This document shows positions 43,926 to 52,051 of a stretch of 64,000 bases of DNA, in pieces. The stretch's first letter is position 1. Every line of letters starts with the position of its first letter. This DNA comes from Betaproteobacteria bacterium (GTDB lineage: Bacteria; Pseudomonadota; Gammaproteobacteria; Burkholderiales; SG8-41). The notes beneath the pieces were generated by a model. That model worked only from the letters and a program-made list of their open reading frames with translations. It ran no database searches and was not told the origin of the DNA. The position numbers and the translations under genes are program-made. The stretch covers positions 62,001-126,000 of the forward strand of contig JACPTK010000050.1 in NCBI GenBank assembly GCA_016192825.1. The letters are read 5' to 3'.

Positions 43926-44915
43926 ATGATGCGTGCACGATGCCGGTGCTCGGCGTACCTGGTCTGCTTGTCATTGGCTCTGGCGACAGGCGTGACCGAC
44001 GGCCTGGCGCAATCCTACCCGACGCGTCCGATCCGTCTCATCGCGCCATTCGCGCCCGGAGGAGGCGTCGATCTCATCGCGCGCCTGCTGGGCGCGGGAC
44101 TGGGCCGCAGCGACAGCTTGGGACAGACCGTGGTTGTCGATAACCGCGCCGGGGCGGGCGGCGCGATCGGCGCCGAAATCGCGGCGCGAGCCGAGCCCGA
44201 CGGCTACACCCTCCTCCTGGGCAACAGCACCACGCACGGGGTCAACCAGGCGTACTTCCGGTTGCCCTACGATAGCGTCAGAGACTTTACGCCAATTACG
44301 CTGGTTGCCAGCGCGCCGCTCGTGCTCGCGACCGCCGGCGCGCTTCCGGTGAAGTCCGTCAAGGAATTCATCGCGCTGGCCAAGGCCAGGCCCGGTCAAC
44401 TCAACTATGGCTCGGCGGGTAGGGGGTCGGTGACCCACCTGACCATGGAATTGTTCAAAGTTGTCACCGGCGTCAACGTGGTGCACATCCCGTACAAGGG
44501 CGTAGGACCGGCATTCACTGCCATGATGACCGGAGAAATCCAGTGCATCATCGTGGCGGTGACGGCCTCGATGTCGCACGTTCGGGCCGGTCGAATCAAG
44601 GCGCTGGGCATTACGGGCGTACGCCACTCGCGGCTCCTTCCCGATGTTCCCACGCTGGCCGAGCAGGGTGTCGCGGGCTTCGACGCGGACTATTGGTACG
44701 GGTTGCTCGGGCCGGCGAGGATGCCGAGGCGTATCGTGGCGCGACTGAATCAGGAAGCGCTGAGGATTATCGGCGGGGCCGAATTCAAGCAAAAGATGAT
44801 CGCTCAGGGCGTCGAGCCTACCGGCAGCGCTCCGGAGGAGTTCGAGAAGATCGTTCGTGGCGAAGTCGCGAAATGGGCCAGGCTCGTCAAGGACGCGGGA
44901 ATCCAGGAGCAATGA
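43926..44915 (+). CDS. Bug/TctC-family periplasmic solute-binding protein 10
   Basis: A 329-residue receptor. A signal peptide covers about 1-28 (ending GLAQ), with mature start SYPTRPIRLIAP. It has a PGGGVD loop and VVVDNRAGAGG. Two ATGs (43926 and 43929) are adjacent, and AAAGGGGGTGG precedes them. Two extra residues interrupt the usual helix before GQTVVVDN. It is followed 32 bases later by Bug 11 on the same transcript. Confidence 0.89.
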   Translation: MMRARCRCSAYLVCLSLALATGVTDGLAQSYPTRPIRLIAPFAPGGGVDLIARLLGAGLGRSDSLGQTVVVDNRAGAGGAIGAEIAARAEPDGYTLLLGNSTTHGVNQAYFRLPYDSVRDFTPITLVASAPLVLATAGALPVKSVKEFIALAKARPGQLNYGSAGRGSVTHLTMELFKVVTGVNVVHIPYKGVGPAFTAMMTGEIQCIIVAVTASMSHVRAGRIKALGITGVRHSRLLPDVPTLAEQGVAGFDADYWYGLLGPARMPRRIVARLNQEALRIIGGAEFKQKMIAQGVEPTGSAPEEFEKIVRGEVAKWARLVKDAGIQEQ

Positions 44916-44947
44916 CCGTGAAGCGGGAAAAACGAGGGGAGGACAGG

Positions 44948-45934
44948 ATGACGGTTCGTGCATCCCGTTTGCTGCAGGGGGTGTTGCTGGCGTTGGCGCT
45001 GCCCGCCGCCGTGTGCGCGCAGGATGCCGCGCAGTTTCCGAACAAGCCCGTGCGGGTGATCGTGCCGCAGGGGCCGGGCGGCGCGACCGACATCCAGGCG
45101 CGCCTCTTCGCGGCGAAGATGACCCAGAGCCTGGGCCAGCAGTTCGTCGTGGACAACCGCGCGGGCGGAGGCGCGGCGGGGGTGGTGGCCTACACGCTGG
45201 CGACCAAGGCCAATGCGGACGGCTACACGCTGCTCGCGATCATTCCCAGCTTCACGTTCTCGCCGGCCCTCTACAAGAACTATCCGATCGACCCGATACG
45301 GGATTTCGCGCCGGTGTCGCTGCTGACGCGCGCTCCGTATATGCTCGTCGTCAATCCGTCCCTGCCGGCGCGCTCGGCCAAGGACCTGATCGCGATGGCG
45401 AAGGCGCAGCCCGACAAGCTCACCTTCGGTGCCGGCAACACCGGCAGCGGCACGCACCTCGTCACCCTGTCGTTTCTCTCCGCGGCGAAGATCCGGGCGA
45501 CCTACGTGCCCTATCGCAGCGTCGGCATGGCCATGCTCGATCTCGCCGGCGGCCGCATCGACGCGACGCTCGCCAACGTCCTCAGCGCCTCGACCTACGT
45601 GAGGACGGGCAAGCTGCGCGTGCTCGGCATCAGCTCGGTCGAGCGCTCGAAGGCGCTGCCCGACGTGCCGACGATCGCGGAACAGGGCGTGCCGGGCTAT
45701 GAAGCGGTGACGTTCCACGGCTACGCCGTGCCGGCCGCGACGCCCGCCGCGATCGTCAACAAGCTGAGCGCGGCCTACGCGAGCGTGGTCAAGTCGCCCG
45801 ACATCGCGGGCCGGCTTGCGGCCGACGGCGGCGAGGCGATCGGCAGCACGCCGCAGGCATTCCGCAAGTTCATCGCGGCCGAGATCCGCGTGTGGACCAA
45901 GCTCATCAAGGAGGAGGGTGTCAAGATCGAATAG
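44948..45934 (+). CDS. Bug/TctC-family periplasmic solute-binding protein 11
   Basis: A 328-residue receptor of the same divergent subgroup as Bug 9: GPGGATDIQARLF loop, NRAGGGAAG and FHGYAVPAATP. The signal peptide ends VCAQ. ATG 44948 follows GGGGAGGACAGG; an in-frame ATG at 44912 overlapping the Bug 10 stop is the alternative. It is followed 50 bases later by the oxidoreductase at 45985. Confidence 0.89.
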   Translation: MTVRASRLLQGVLLALALPAAVCAQDAAQFPNKPVRVIVPQGPGGATDIQARLFAAKMTQSLGQQFVVDNRAGGGAAGVVAYTLATKANADGYTLLAIIPSFTFSPALYKNYPIDPIRDFAPVSLLTRAPYMLVVNPSLPARSAKDLIAMAKAQPDKLTFGAGNTGSGTHLVTLSFLSAAKIRATYVPYRSVGMAMLDLAGGRIDATLANVLSASTYVRTGKLRVLGISSVERSKALPDVPTIAEQGVPGYEAVTFHGYAVPAATPAAIVNKLSAAYASVVKSPDIAGRLAADGGEAIGSTPQAFRKFIAAEIRVWTKLIKEEGVKIE

Positions 45935-45984
45935 CGGCGCGCGCCGTGGTATCGTGCCGCCTTCATTGAGCGAAGAGCCGGGTC

Positions 45985-46962
45985 ATGTTGAGGATGGCCA
46001 TCTACGGAATGGGGCGTTGGGGCAGCCGGCTCGTCGAGTCGGTGCAGGCGAGCGACAAGGTCCGCGTCACGAAGATCATCTCGCGCGATCCCGCGCGCCA
46101 CAAGGAATACGCGCAGCGCGCCGGCGTCAAGGTGGTGTCCTCCTACGGCCGCGTGCTGAGGGACCCCGAGATCGACGCGGTCCTGCTGGCGACGCCGCAC
46201 TCGCTGCACATGAAGCAGATCGTGCAGGCGGCGAAGGCCGGCAAGCACGTCTTCGTCGAGAAGCCCTTCACGCTCACGCGCAAGACGGCGGAGAAGGCGG
46301 TAGAGGCCTGCCGCGCGGGGGGCGTCACCCTCGGGGTGGGGCTCAACCGCCGCTACGCGCCGGCGTTCGTGGAGATGCTGCGCCGGATCCGCGCCGGCGA
46401 GATCGGCGAGGTGCTGCACCTCGAGGCGCAGCACTCCGGCCCATCGGGTTACCGGCTCAAGGCCGGCCACTGGCGCGCGACCCGCACCGAGTCGCCGGCC
46501 GGGGCGATGACGGCGCGCGGTATCCATACGCTCGACTGCATGATCCAGATCGCGGGCGTGGTGAGCACGGTCTACGCCTACAGCGAGCGGCGCGTGCTGC
46601 CGGCGAATGTGGAGTTGGACGACACGACCTCCATGCTGCTGCGCTTCAAGAGCGGCATCACCGGCTACCTCGGCACCCACTTCGCCACCGCGGACTGCTG
46701 GCGCGTGCATGCCTTCGGCAGCAAGGGCTGGCTCGAGTCGCGCGGGGACACGGACCTCGCCTTCCGCGGGCTCGAGGGCGCCGCGGTCAAGATTCCCGTG
46801 GAGCCGGCGGACAAGGAGAAAGCCGAGCTCGAGGCGTTCGCCGACGCGGTCGCCGCGAAGCAGCCCTCCACCGTCGCCCCGGAGGAGATCGTCAACGGCA
46901 TCGCCGTGCTGGAGGCGGTCGTCACTTCCGCGGCAAAGGGCAAGCCGGTACAGATCAAATAA
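45985..46962 (+). CDS. Gfo/Idh/MocA-family NAD(P)-dependent oxidoreductase
   Basis: A 325-residue enzyme. The N-terminal Rossmann motif is YGMGRWGS (8-15), and EKPFTLT contains the conserved EKP lysine. The C-terminal domain carries the AGAMTARGIHTLDCM segment with the family's catalytic-type histidine. The family oxidises cyclic polyols, sugars or related alcohols. It may end the Bug 10/11 transcript. An octamer array begins 22 bases after its stop. Confidence 0.87.
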   Translation: MLRMAIYGMGRWGSRLVESVQASDKVRVTKIISRDPARHKEYAQRAGVKVVSSYGRVLRDPEIDAVLLATPHSLHMKQIVQAAKAGKHVFVEKPFTLTRKTAEKAVEACRAGGVTLGVGLNRRYAPAFVEMLRRIRAGEIGEVLHLEAQHSGPSGYRLKAGHWRATRTESPAGAMTARGIHTLDCMIQIAGVVSTVYAYSERRVLPANVELDDTTSMLLRFKSGITGYLGTHFATADCWRVHAFGSKGWLESRGDTDLAFRGLEGAAVKIPVEPADKEKAELEAFADAVAAKQPSTVAPEEIVNGIAVLEAVVTSAAKGKPVQIK

Positions 46963-46983
46963 GACGGGAGAGCGGTAAATCCC

Positions 46984-47104
46984 GTGAGGGCGTGAGGGCG
47001 GGAGAGCGGGAGAGCGGGAGAGCGGGAGAGCGGGAGAGCGAACCGATTGATCTTCTAGCGTTCCGGGTTTTCGATCTCACGATCTCCCGCGCTCCCGATC
47101 TCAC
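46984..47104. repeat. Inverted octamer arrays (GGGAGAGC family)
   Basis: The left array (46984-47039) has seven 8-bp units: two GTGAGGGC and five GGGAGAGC. After a 33-base spacer, the right array (47073-47104) has four units on the opposite strand, reading GTGAGATC, GGGAGATC, GGGAGCGC and GTGAGATC. It lies between the convergent oxidoreductase (plus) and dehydrogenase (minus) genes. The same unit vocabulary recurs at 60607-60683. Confidence 0.85.
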
Positions 47105-47122
47105 GTGTTTTGAGTTCCGGCG

Positions 47123-48043
47123 TCAGCCGCGATTCAGAACTTCCTGCACCTTGGCCTCCGGCACCTCGATGTCGACGCCGGCGCGCTCCTCCTGCAGCAG
47201 CATGAAGATGCGCGAGTCGCGCTTGGCCCAGCCTTCCCGGTTCATGGCTTCCGTCATCTCCTGCAACACCGTGTTGGCGATCTTCATCGGCACGTGAAAC
47301 TCGCGGCCGACCTCGGTGGCGAGCGTGACGTCCTTGTGCGCGAGCTCGAGCGCGAACGCGGGCGGGTCGAACTTCCGGACCAGGAACTGCTCGGCGAGGC
47401 GGTCGAACGACCGGCGGCGGCCGAACGCGCCCTGGCGCACCGCGGCCCATAGCGCGAGCGGCTCGACCCCGGCCTTCACGCCCATCGTCATCACCTCGGC
47501 CAGCGCCGCGAGGATCGCGTAGCCCGCGCAGTTGTGCACGAGCTTGGCGATGGTGCCGGCACCGACCGGGCCGATGTAGATGGCCTGGTCGCCGATCGCG
47601 TCGAGCACGGCTTTGTGCCTGTCGAACGCGGCCTTGTCGCCGCTCACCCAGATCGCAAGCTTGCCGCTCGTCGCGCCCGAGGGGCCGCCGCTCACCGGCG
47701 CGTCCAGCATCGCGATGCCTTTCGCCGCGAAGCGCTCGGAGATCTTCCGCACCACGGTGGGCGAGTTGGTCGAGAGGTCGAACCACGCGGCGCCTTTGCG
47801 CATCCCGGCGAGCAGCTCTTCCGCCACTGCCTCCACCTCGCGCGGGCCCGGCAGCGAGGTGAACACCACGTCCGCGGCCTCGGCGACCTGGCGCGGGGAA
47901 TCGGCCCACGCCGCGCCGGCCTTGAGGTGCGGCGCGGCCGCCTCGCGCCGCAGGTCGTTCACCACGAGCTCGTAGCCCTTCGCGCGAACGTTGAGCGCCA
48001 TGCTGGCGCCCATGGTGCCGATGCCAATAAAACCCACTTTCAT
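47123..48043 (-). CDS. 3-hydroxyisobutyrate dehydrogenase-family oxidoreductase
   Basis: A 306-residue beta-hydroxyacid dehydrogenase. The NAD(P) motif GIGTMG is at 7-12, DAPVSGGPSGA at 114-124 is the substrate loop, and catalytic K167 lies in GAGTIAKLVHN with N171. Members oxidise 3-hydroxyisobutyrate, tartronate semialdehyde relatives or 2-(hydroxymethyl)glutarate. It is separated from the PLP-enzyme gene upstream by a structured heptamer array, which may affect their co-expression. Confidence 0.89.
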   Translation of the reverse strand: MKVGFIGIGTMGASMALNVRAKGYELVVNDLRREAAAPHLKAGAAWADSPRQVAEAADVVFTSLPGPREVEAVAEELLAGMRKGAAWFDLSTNSPTVVRKISERFAAKGIAMLDAPVSGGPSGATSGKLAIWVSGDKAAFDRHKAVLDAIGDQAIYIGPVGAGTIAKLVHNCAGYAILAALAEVMTMGVKAGVEPLALWAAVRQGAFGRRRSFDRLAEQFLVRKFDPPAFALELAHKDVTLATEVGREFHVPMKIANTVLQEMTEAMNREGWAKRDSRIFMLLQEERAGVDIEVPEAKVQEVLNRG

Positions 48044-48091
48044 GGAGGCTTCTCCGGTTGGTTATCGATTTCGTGCTATTTGAGAAAAGGC

Positions 48092-48203
48092 GTGAATGGT
48101 GAATAGTGAATGGTGAATGGACAATTGCGGCGCCGCCGCGCAGCCGTTCGCGGCTTCAGTCCAATCACCAATCACCAATCACCAATCACCAATCACCAAT
48201 CAC
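48092..48203. repeat. Inverted heptamer arrays (GTGAATG/GTGATTG)
   Basis: Four units GTGAATG/GTGAATA (48092-48119) face six units CAATCAC (48162-48203), which read GTGATTG on the minus strand. A 42-base spacer separates them. The stop codon of the cystathionine beta-lyase gene (TGA, minus strand 48202-48200) lies inside the last unit. Transcripts of either strand could fold into a long imperfect hairpin. Confidence 0.88.
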
Positions 48204-49372
48204 GCCTTCTGCAGGGCGGCGAAGCCGCGCTCGAGGTCGGCGATCAGATCGCCCGGATCCTCGAGCCCGATGTGGAGCCGTATCGTCGGGCCGCCGGGAT
48301 CCCACCGGGTGGCGGTGCGGTAGCGCTCGACCCGGGCTACGACGGCGAGGCTCTCGAAGCCGCCCCAGCTCGAGCCGATGCCGAAGAGCTCGAGGGCGTT
48401 CACGAACGCGGCGACCTGCCGGTCGCCGGCGGGCTGCAACACGAATGAGAACAGCGACGCCGCGCCCGTGAAATCGCGCTTCCAGATCGCGTGCCCGGGG
48501 TCGCCTTCCAGCGCGGGATAGAGCACGCGCCTGACCTGCTGTTGCGACTGCAGCCAGCGCGCGATCTCGAGCGCGCTCGCCATCTGCTGCTTCATGCGCA
48601 CGCCGATGGTGCGGAAGCCGCGCAGCGCGAGGTAGCAGTCGTCGGGGCTCACGCCGAAGCCGAAGTCGGCCACGGTCCGGCGCACGGCGAGCCAGTGCCG
48701 CTCGTTGGTGACGATCACGCCCATCACCACGTCCGAATGCCCGGCGATGTACTTGGTCGCTGCGTGGATCGAGACGTCCACGCCCTTCTCGAAGGAGCGG
48801 AAGAAGTACGGCGTGCCCCAGGTGGTGTCGGCGAGCACCGGCAGGCCGCGGCGGTGCGCGGCCTCCGCGATCGCGGGGATGTCCTGCATCTCGAAGGACA
48901 GCGAGCCCGGCGCCTCGCAGAACACCGCGCGGGTATTGGGGCGGATCAGCTTGTCGATGCCCGCGCCGACGAGCGGATCGTAGTACTCGGTCTCGACGCC
49001 TTTGGGTTTCAGCTGCCGGTCGCAGAAGGTCCGGGTGGGCGAGTAGACCGAATCGGGCACCAGGACGTGATCGCCCGACCGGGCGTAGGCGCTCAACGCC
49101 GCGGTGATCGCGGCGAGGCCGGACGGCACGGCGACGGCGGCGTGGCCGCCCTCCATCCTCGCCACCGCTTCCTCGAGCGCGAACGTCGTCGGCGTGCCGA
49201 GCAGGCCGTAGCGCACCTGCTTGTAATCGTCCCCGCCGTCCCCGCCGCGCGCCTCGTAGGACTCGAAGTCCGGGAAGATCACCGTGGAAGTGCGGAATAC
49301 CGGGGTATTGACCATGCCCTGGTGGCGGGCGGGATCGCGCCCGGCGCGGGCGAGCAGGGTATCTTTCTTCAT
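48200..49372 (-). CDS. metC: Cystathionine beta-lyase-like PLP enzyme (Cys/Met metabolism family)
   Basis: A 390-residue gamma-family PLP enzyme. The Schiff-base lysine is K207 in SIHAATKYIAGHSD. The substrate-phosphate region is VRYGLLGTP (53-61), and SSWGGFESL near residue 350 matches the family's MetC branch. It would cleave cystathionine or another beta-substituted amino acid. It is the first gene of a minus-strand pair with the hydroxyacid dehydrogenase. Its stop codon is supplied by a heptamer repeat unit. The name metC rests on family resemblance only. Confidence 0.83.
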   Translation of the reverse strand: MKKDTLLARAGRDPARHQGMVNTPVFRTSTVIFPDFESYEARGGDGGDDYKQVRYGLLGTPTTFALEEAVARMEGGHAAVAVPSGLAAITAALSAYARSGDHVLVPDSVYSPTRTFCDRQLKPKGVETEYYDPLVGAGIDKLIRPNTRAVFCEAPGSLSFEMQDIPAIAEAAHRRGLPVLADTTWGTPYFFRSFEKGVDVSIHAATKYIAGHSDVVMGVIVTNERHWLAVRRTVADFGFGVSPDDCYLALRGFRTIGVRMKQQMASALEIARWLQSQQQVRRVLYPALEGDPGHAIWKRDFTGAASLFSFVLQPAGDRQVAAFVNALELFGIGSSWGGFESLAVVARVERYRTATRWDPGGPTIRLHIGLEDPGDLIADLERGFAALQKA

Positions 49373-49380
49373 CAGGATAG

Positions 49381-49592
49381 GAATTTGCCGGACTCACGCC
49401 CGGCAAATTCCTGAAATAAAAATCAATGGCTGCAAGATCATGTGTGAATCGGGAAACCAACCCGTGGGTACTGGTTTCCCCCGCCCATGCCAATAGTGGG
49501 CCAATGATGGCCGTTTGGTCCAGTGCCGACCCCATCCCGCCCGTGGATTTTCCCATTCAGGCGTGTGCCGGGGCCGGGCCCGGCACACGCCT
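49381..49592. repeat. Cluster of strong inverted repeats between divergent genes
   Basis: Three perfect hairpins occur in about 210 bases: GAATTTGCCGG/CCGGCAAATTC (49381-49410, 11-bp arms), GGGAAACCA/TGGTTTCCC (49451-49480, with an inner ACCC/GGGT pair) and a 13-bp-arm repeat (49559-49592) built on GCGTGTGCCGG. The region separates metC (minus) from the hydroxylase operon (plus) and contains no gene. It could be operator DNA or a set of REP-like units. Confidence 0.7.
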
Positions 49593-49720
49593 CAACATAT
49601 GGACTCGCGGATTGCTGGCGCAGGCCGGATGCCCGATAATCTGCGCCCGGCCCCCGCGTGCGAGCACCGCGGGAGCCCGGTGCCCCCATTCCAACAATCG
49701 GACTATCCCGGCAGGCTGCC

Positions 49721-52018
49721 ATGGCAGATACGCACGCGCCGCATCATCACGGCAACAGGGTCGAGGACCGCCGGCTCGTCACGGGCACCGGCAAGTACGC
49801 CGCCGACTGGAGCCTGCCCGGGCAGCTCTATGCCTGCTTCGTGCGCTCGGACCGCGCGCACGCCGAGATCGTTTCCGTCAACGCCGAGCAGGCGCGCAAG
49901 TACCCCGGCGTGAAGCGCGTGTACACCGGCGAGGACGCGCTCGCCGCGGGCTACACGAAGTATTTCGTGATCGTGAGTTATCCCGGCCGCGGCGGGAAGC
50001 ACATCATCAAGCCGCCGCGTCCCGTCCTGGCGGCTCGCAAGGTGCGCCACGTCGGCGACGCGCTGGCGATGGTGGTCGCGGACACGGCCGTGGCGGCGCA
50101 GGACGCGGCCGAGCTGGTCGAGGTCGAGTACCGCGACCTGCCCGCGGTGGTGTCCGCCGAGCAAGCGCTCGCGCCCGGCGCCCCGCAGCTGCACGAGGAA
50201 GCGCCCGGCAATCTCGCTTTCGACTTCGAGTCGGGCAACGAGGAAGCGGCGGGCGCGGCGATCGCGCAGGCGGCGCACGTGACGCGGCTGAAGCTGGAGG
50301 TCTCGCGCGTTGCGCCGAGCCCGATGGAGCTGCGCGGCTGCACCGTGCGCTACGACGCGGCGGATGGCACCTACCACGTGCACGTCTGCATCCAGGGCAT
50401 CAACATGATGCGCAAGCAGCTCGCCGCCATCACCGACGTGCCGGAGGACAGGATCGTGGTGCACGCGCAGGACATCGGCGGCAGCTTCGGCCAGCGCAGC
50501 GCCGCCTATCCCGAGTACGTGGCGCAGATGATGGCGGCGAAGGAGCTCGGCCGCCCGATCCGGTGGATATCGACGCGCGCCGAAGGCTTCGCCTCGGACA
50601 CCCACGGCCGCGCCAACACCGTGACCGGCGAGCTCGCGCTCGACCGCGGCGGGAAGCTTCTCGGCCTGCGGCTCGACTGGATCTCCGACATGGGCGGCTA
50701 CCTCTCGGCGACCGGCTCGGCGAGCCACACGCGCAATCCGTCCACCTGCATGACCGGCGTCTATCGCATCCCCGCGCTCTACGGGCGCTTCCGCCTGGCC
50801 TTCACCAACACCGTGCCGGTCGCCGCCTACCGCGGCGCGGGCCGCCCCGACATGGCCTACGTGATCGAGCGCCTGGTGAGCCAGGCGGCCGCGGAGCTGA
50901 AGATCGATCCCGCGGAGCTGCGCCGGCGCAACTTCATCCCGAAGGAGGCGTTTCCCTACAAGACGCCGACCGGGTCGACCTACGAGGCCACCGACCTCCA
51001 CGGCGTGCTCGAGCGGGCGCTCAAGTTCGCCGACTGGAAGAGTTTCCCGGCGCGCCGCCGCCGCTCGGAGAAAGCGGGGAAGCTGCGCGGCCTGGGCATC
51101 GCCACCGTCATCGAGAACACCGGCGCCGGCCTGTTCCCCAAGGACCAGGTCGAGATCGAGGCGACGTCCGCCGGCGGGATCGACGTCTACACGGTGTCGC
51201 AGTCGCAGGGGCAGGGCCACGAGACCTCGTTCGGCATGATCGTGGCGCAGACGCTCGGCGTCCCGCTCGAGCGCGTGCGCATCCGGCAGGGCGTGAAGCC
51301 GCTCATCGGCAACCACACGGGCGGCTCGCGCTCCACCGCCGGAGCCGGCAGCGCGTGCAAGCTGGCGGCGCTGAAGCTGATCCAACAGGGAAAATCGCTC
51401 GCCGCGGAGCGGCTCGAGGTCGAGCCGTCGCAGGTGGAATACGCCGGTGGCGTATTCCATACACGGGGATCCAAACGAAAAGTCACCCTGGGAGAGTTGG
51501 CGGGAAAGAAGCCGATCAACGTGATGGCCGAAGGCACCTTCGGCCCCACCTTTCCCAACGGCTGCCACATCACGGAAGTGGAGATCGATCCCGCGACCGG
51601 CGTCACGCGCATCGTCGCCTACAACGCGGTGGACGACTGCGGCAACGTCATCAATCACACCATCGTCGAAGGGCAGGTCCACGGCGCGGTGACGCAGGGC
51701 GCCGGGCAGATCTTCGGCGAGCAGGTGGTCTACGACCGCGAAACCGGGCAGCTCCTCACCGGCAGCTTCATGGACTACTGCATGCCACGCGCCGGCCTGG
51801 TGCCGCACGTGCGGATGCAGGACTACCCGGTTCCGAGCGTCAGCAACGCGCTCGGCGTGAAAGGCGTGGGCGAGTCGGGCTGCACCGCCTCGATTCCGTC
51901 GCTCGCGAACGCGGTGATGGACGCGCTGCGGCCGCTCGGCGTGCCGCCGGTCGACATGCCGTTCACGCCGGCGCGGGTCTGGCACGCGATAAGTTCAGCG
52001 AAGCAGAAAAGCCAATAA
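49721..52018 (+). CDS. Molybdenum hydroxylase large subunit 1 (xanthine dehydrogenase/CoxL family)
   Basis: A 765-residue molybdopterin-binding subunit. Features are the N-terminal VEDRRLVTGTGKY, GGSFGQRSAAYPE, AYRGAGRPDMAY and the catalytic glutamate E718 in GVGESGC. The carbon-monoxide dehydrogenase loop with its active-site cysteine is absent, so an aldehyde, N-heterocycle or purine hydroxylase is expected. ATG 49721 is preceded by a weak GCAGG site. It has a full-length paralogue directly downstream. Confidence 0.88.
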   Translation: MADTHAPHHHGNRVEDRRLVTGTGKYAADWSLPGQLYACFVRSDRAHAEIVSVNAEQARKYPGVKRVYTGEDALAAGYTKYFVIVSYPGRGGKHIIKPPRPVLAARKVRHVGDALAMVVADTAVAAQDAAELVEVEYRDLPAVVSAEQALAPGAPQLHEEAPGNLAFDFESGNEEAAGAAIAQAAHVTRLKLEVSRVAPSPMELRGCTVRYDAADGTYHVHVCIQGINMMRKQLAAITDVPEDRIVVHAQDIGGSFGQRSAAYPEYVAQMMAAKELGRPIRWISTRAEGFASDTHGRANTVTGELALDRGGKLLGLRLDWISDMGGYLSATGSASHTRNPSTCMTGVYRIPALYGRFRLAFTNTVPVAAYRGAGRPDMAYVIERLVSQAAAELKIDPAELRRRNFIPKEAFPYKTPTGSTYEATDLHGVLERALKFADWKSFPARRRRSEKAGKLRGLGIATVIENTGAGLFPKDQVEIEATSAGGIDVYTVSQSQGQGHETSFGMIVAQTLGVPLERVRIRQGVKPLIGNHTGGSRSTAGAGSACKLAALKLIQQGKSLAAERLEVEPSQVEYAGGVFHTRGSKRKVTLGELAGKKPINVMAEGTFGPTFPNGCHITEVEIDPATGVTRIVAYNAVDDCGNVINHTIVEGQVHGAVTQGAGQIFGEQVVYDRETGQLLTGSFMDYCMPRAGLVPHVRMQDYPVPSVSNALGVKGVGESGCTASIPSLANAVMDALRPLGVPPVDMPFTPARVWHAISSAKQKSQ

Positions 52019-52051
52019 TCGTGTAAATCCTGTCCATTCCTGGTATTTGAG

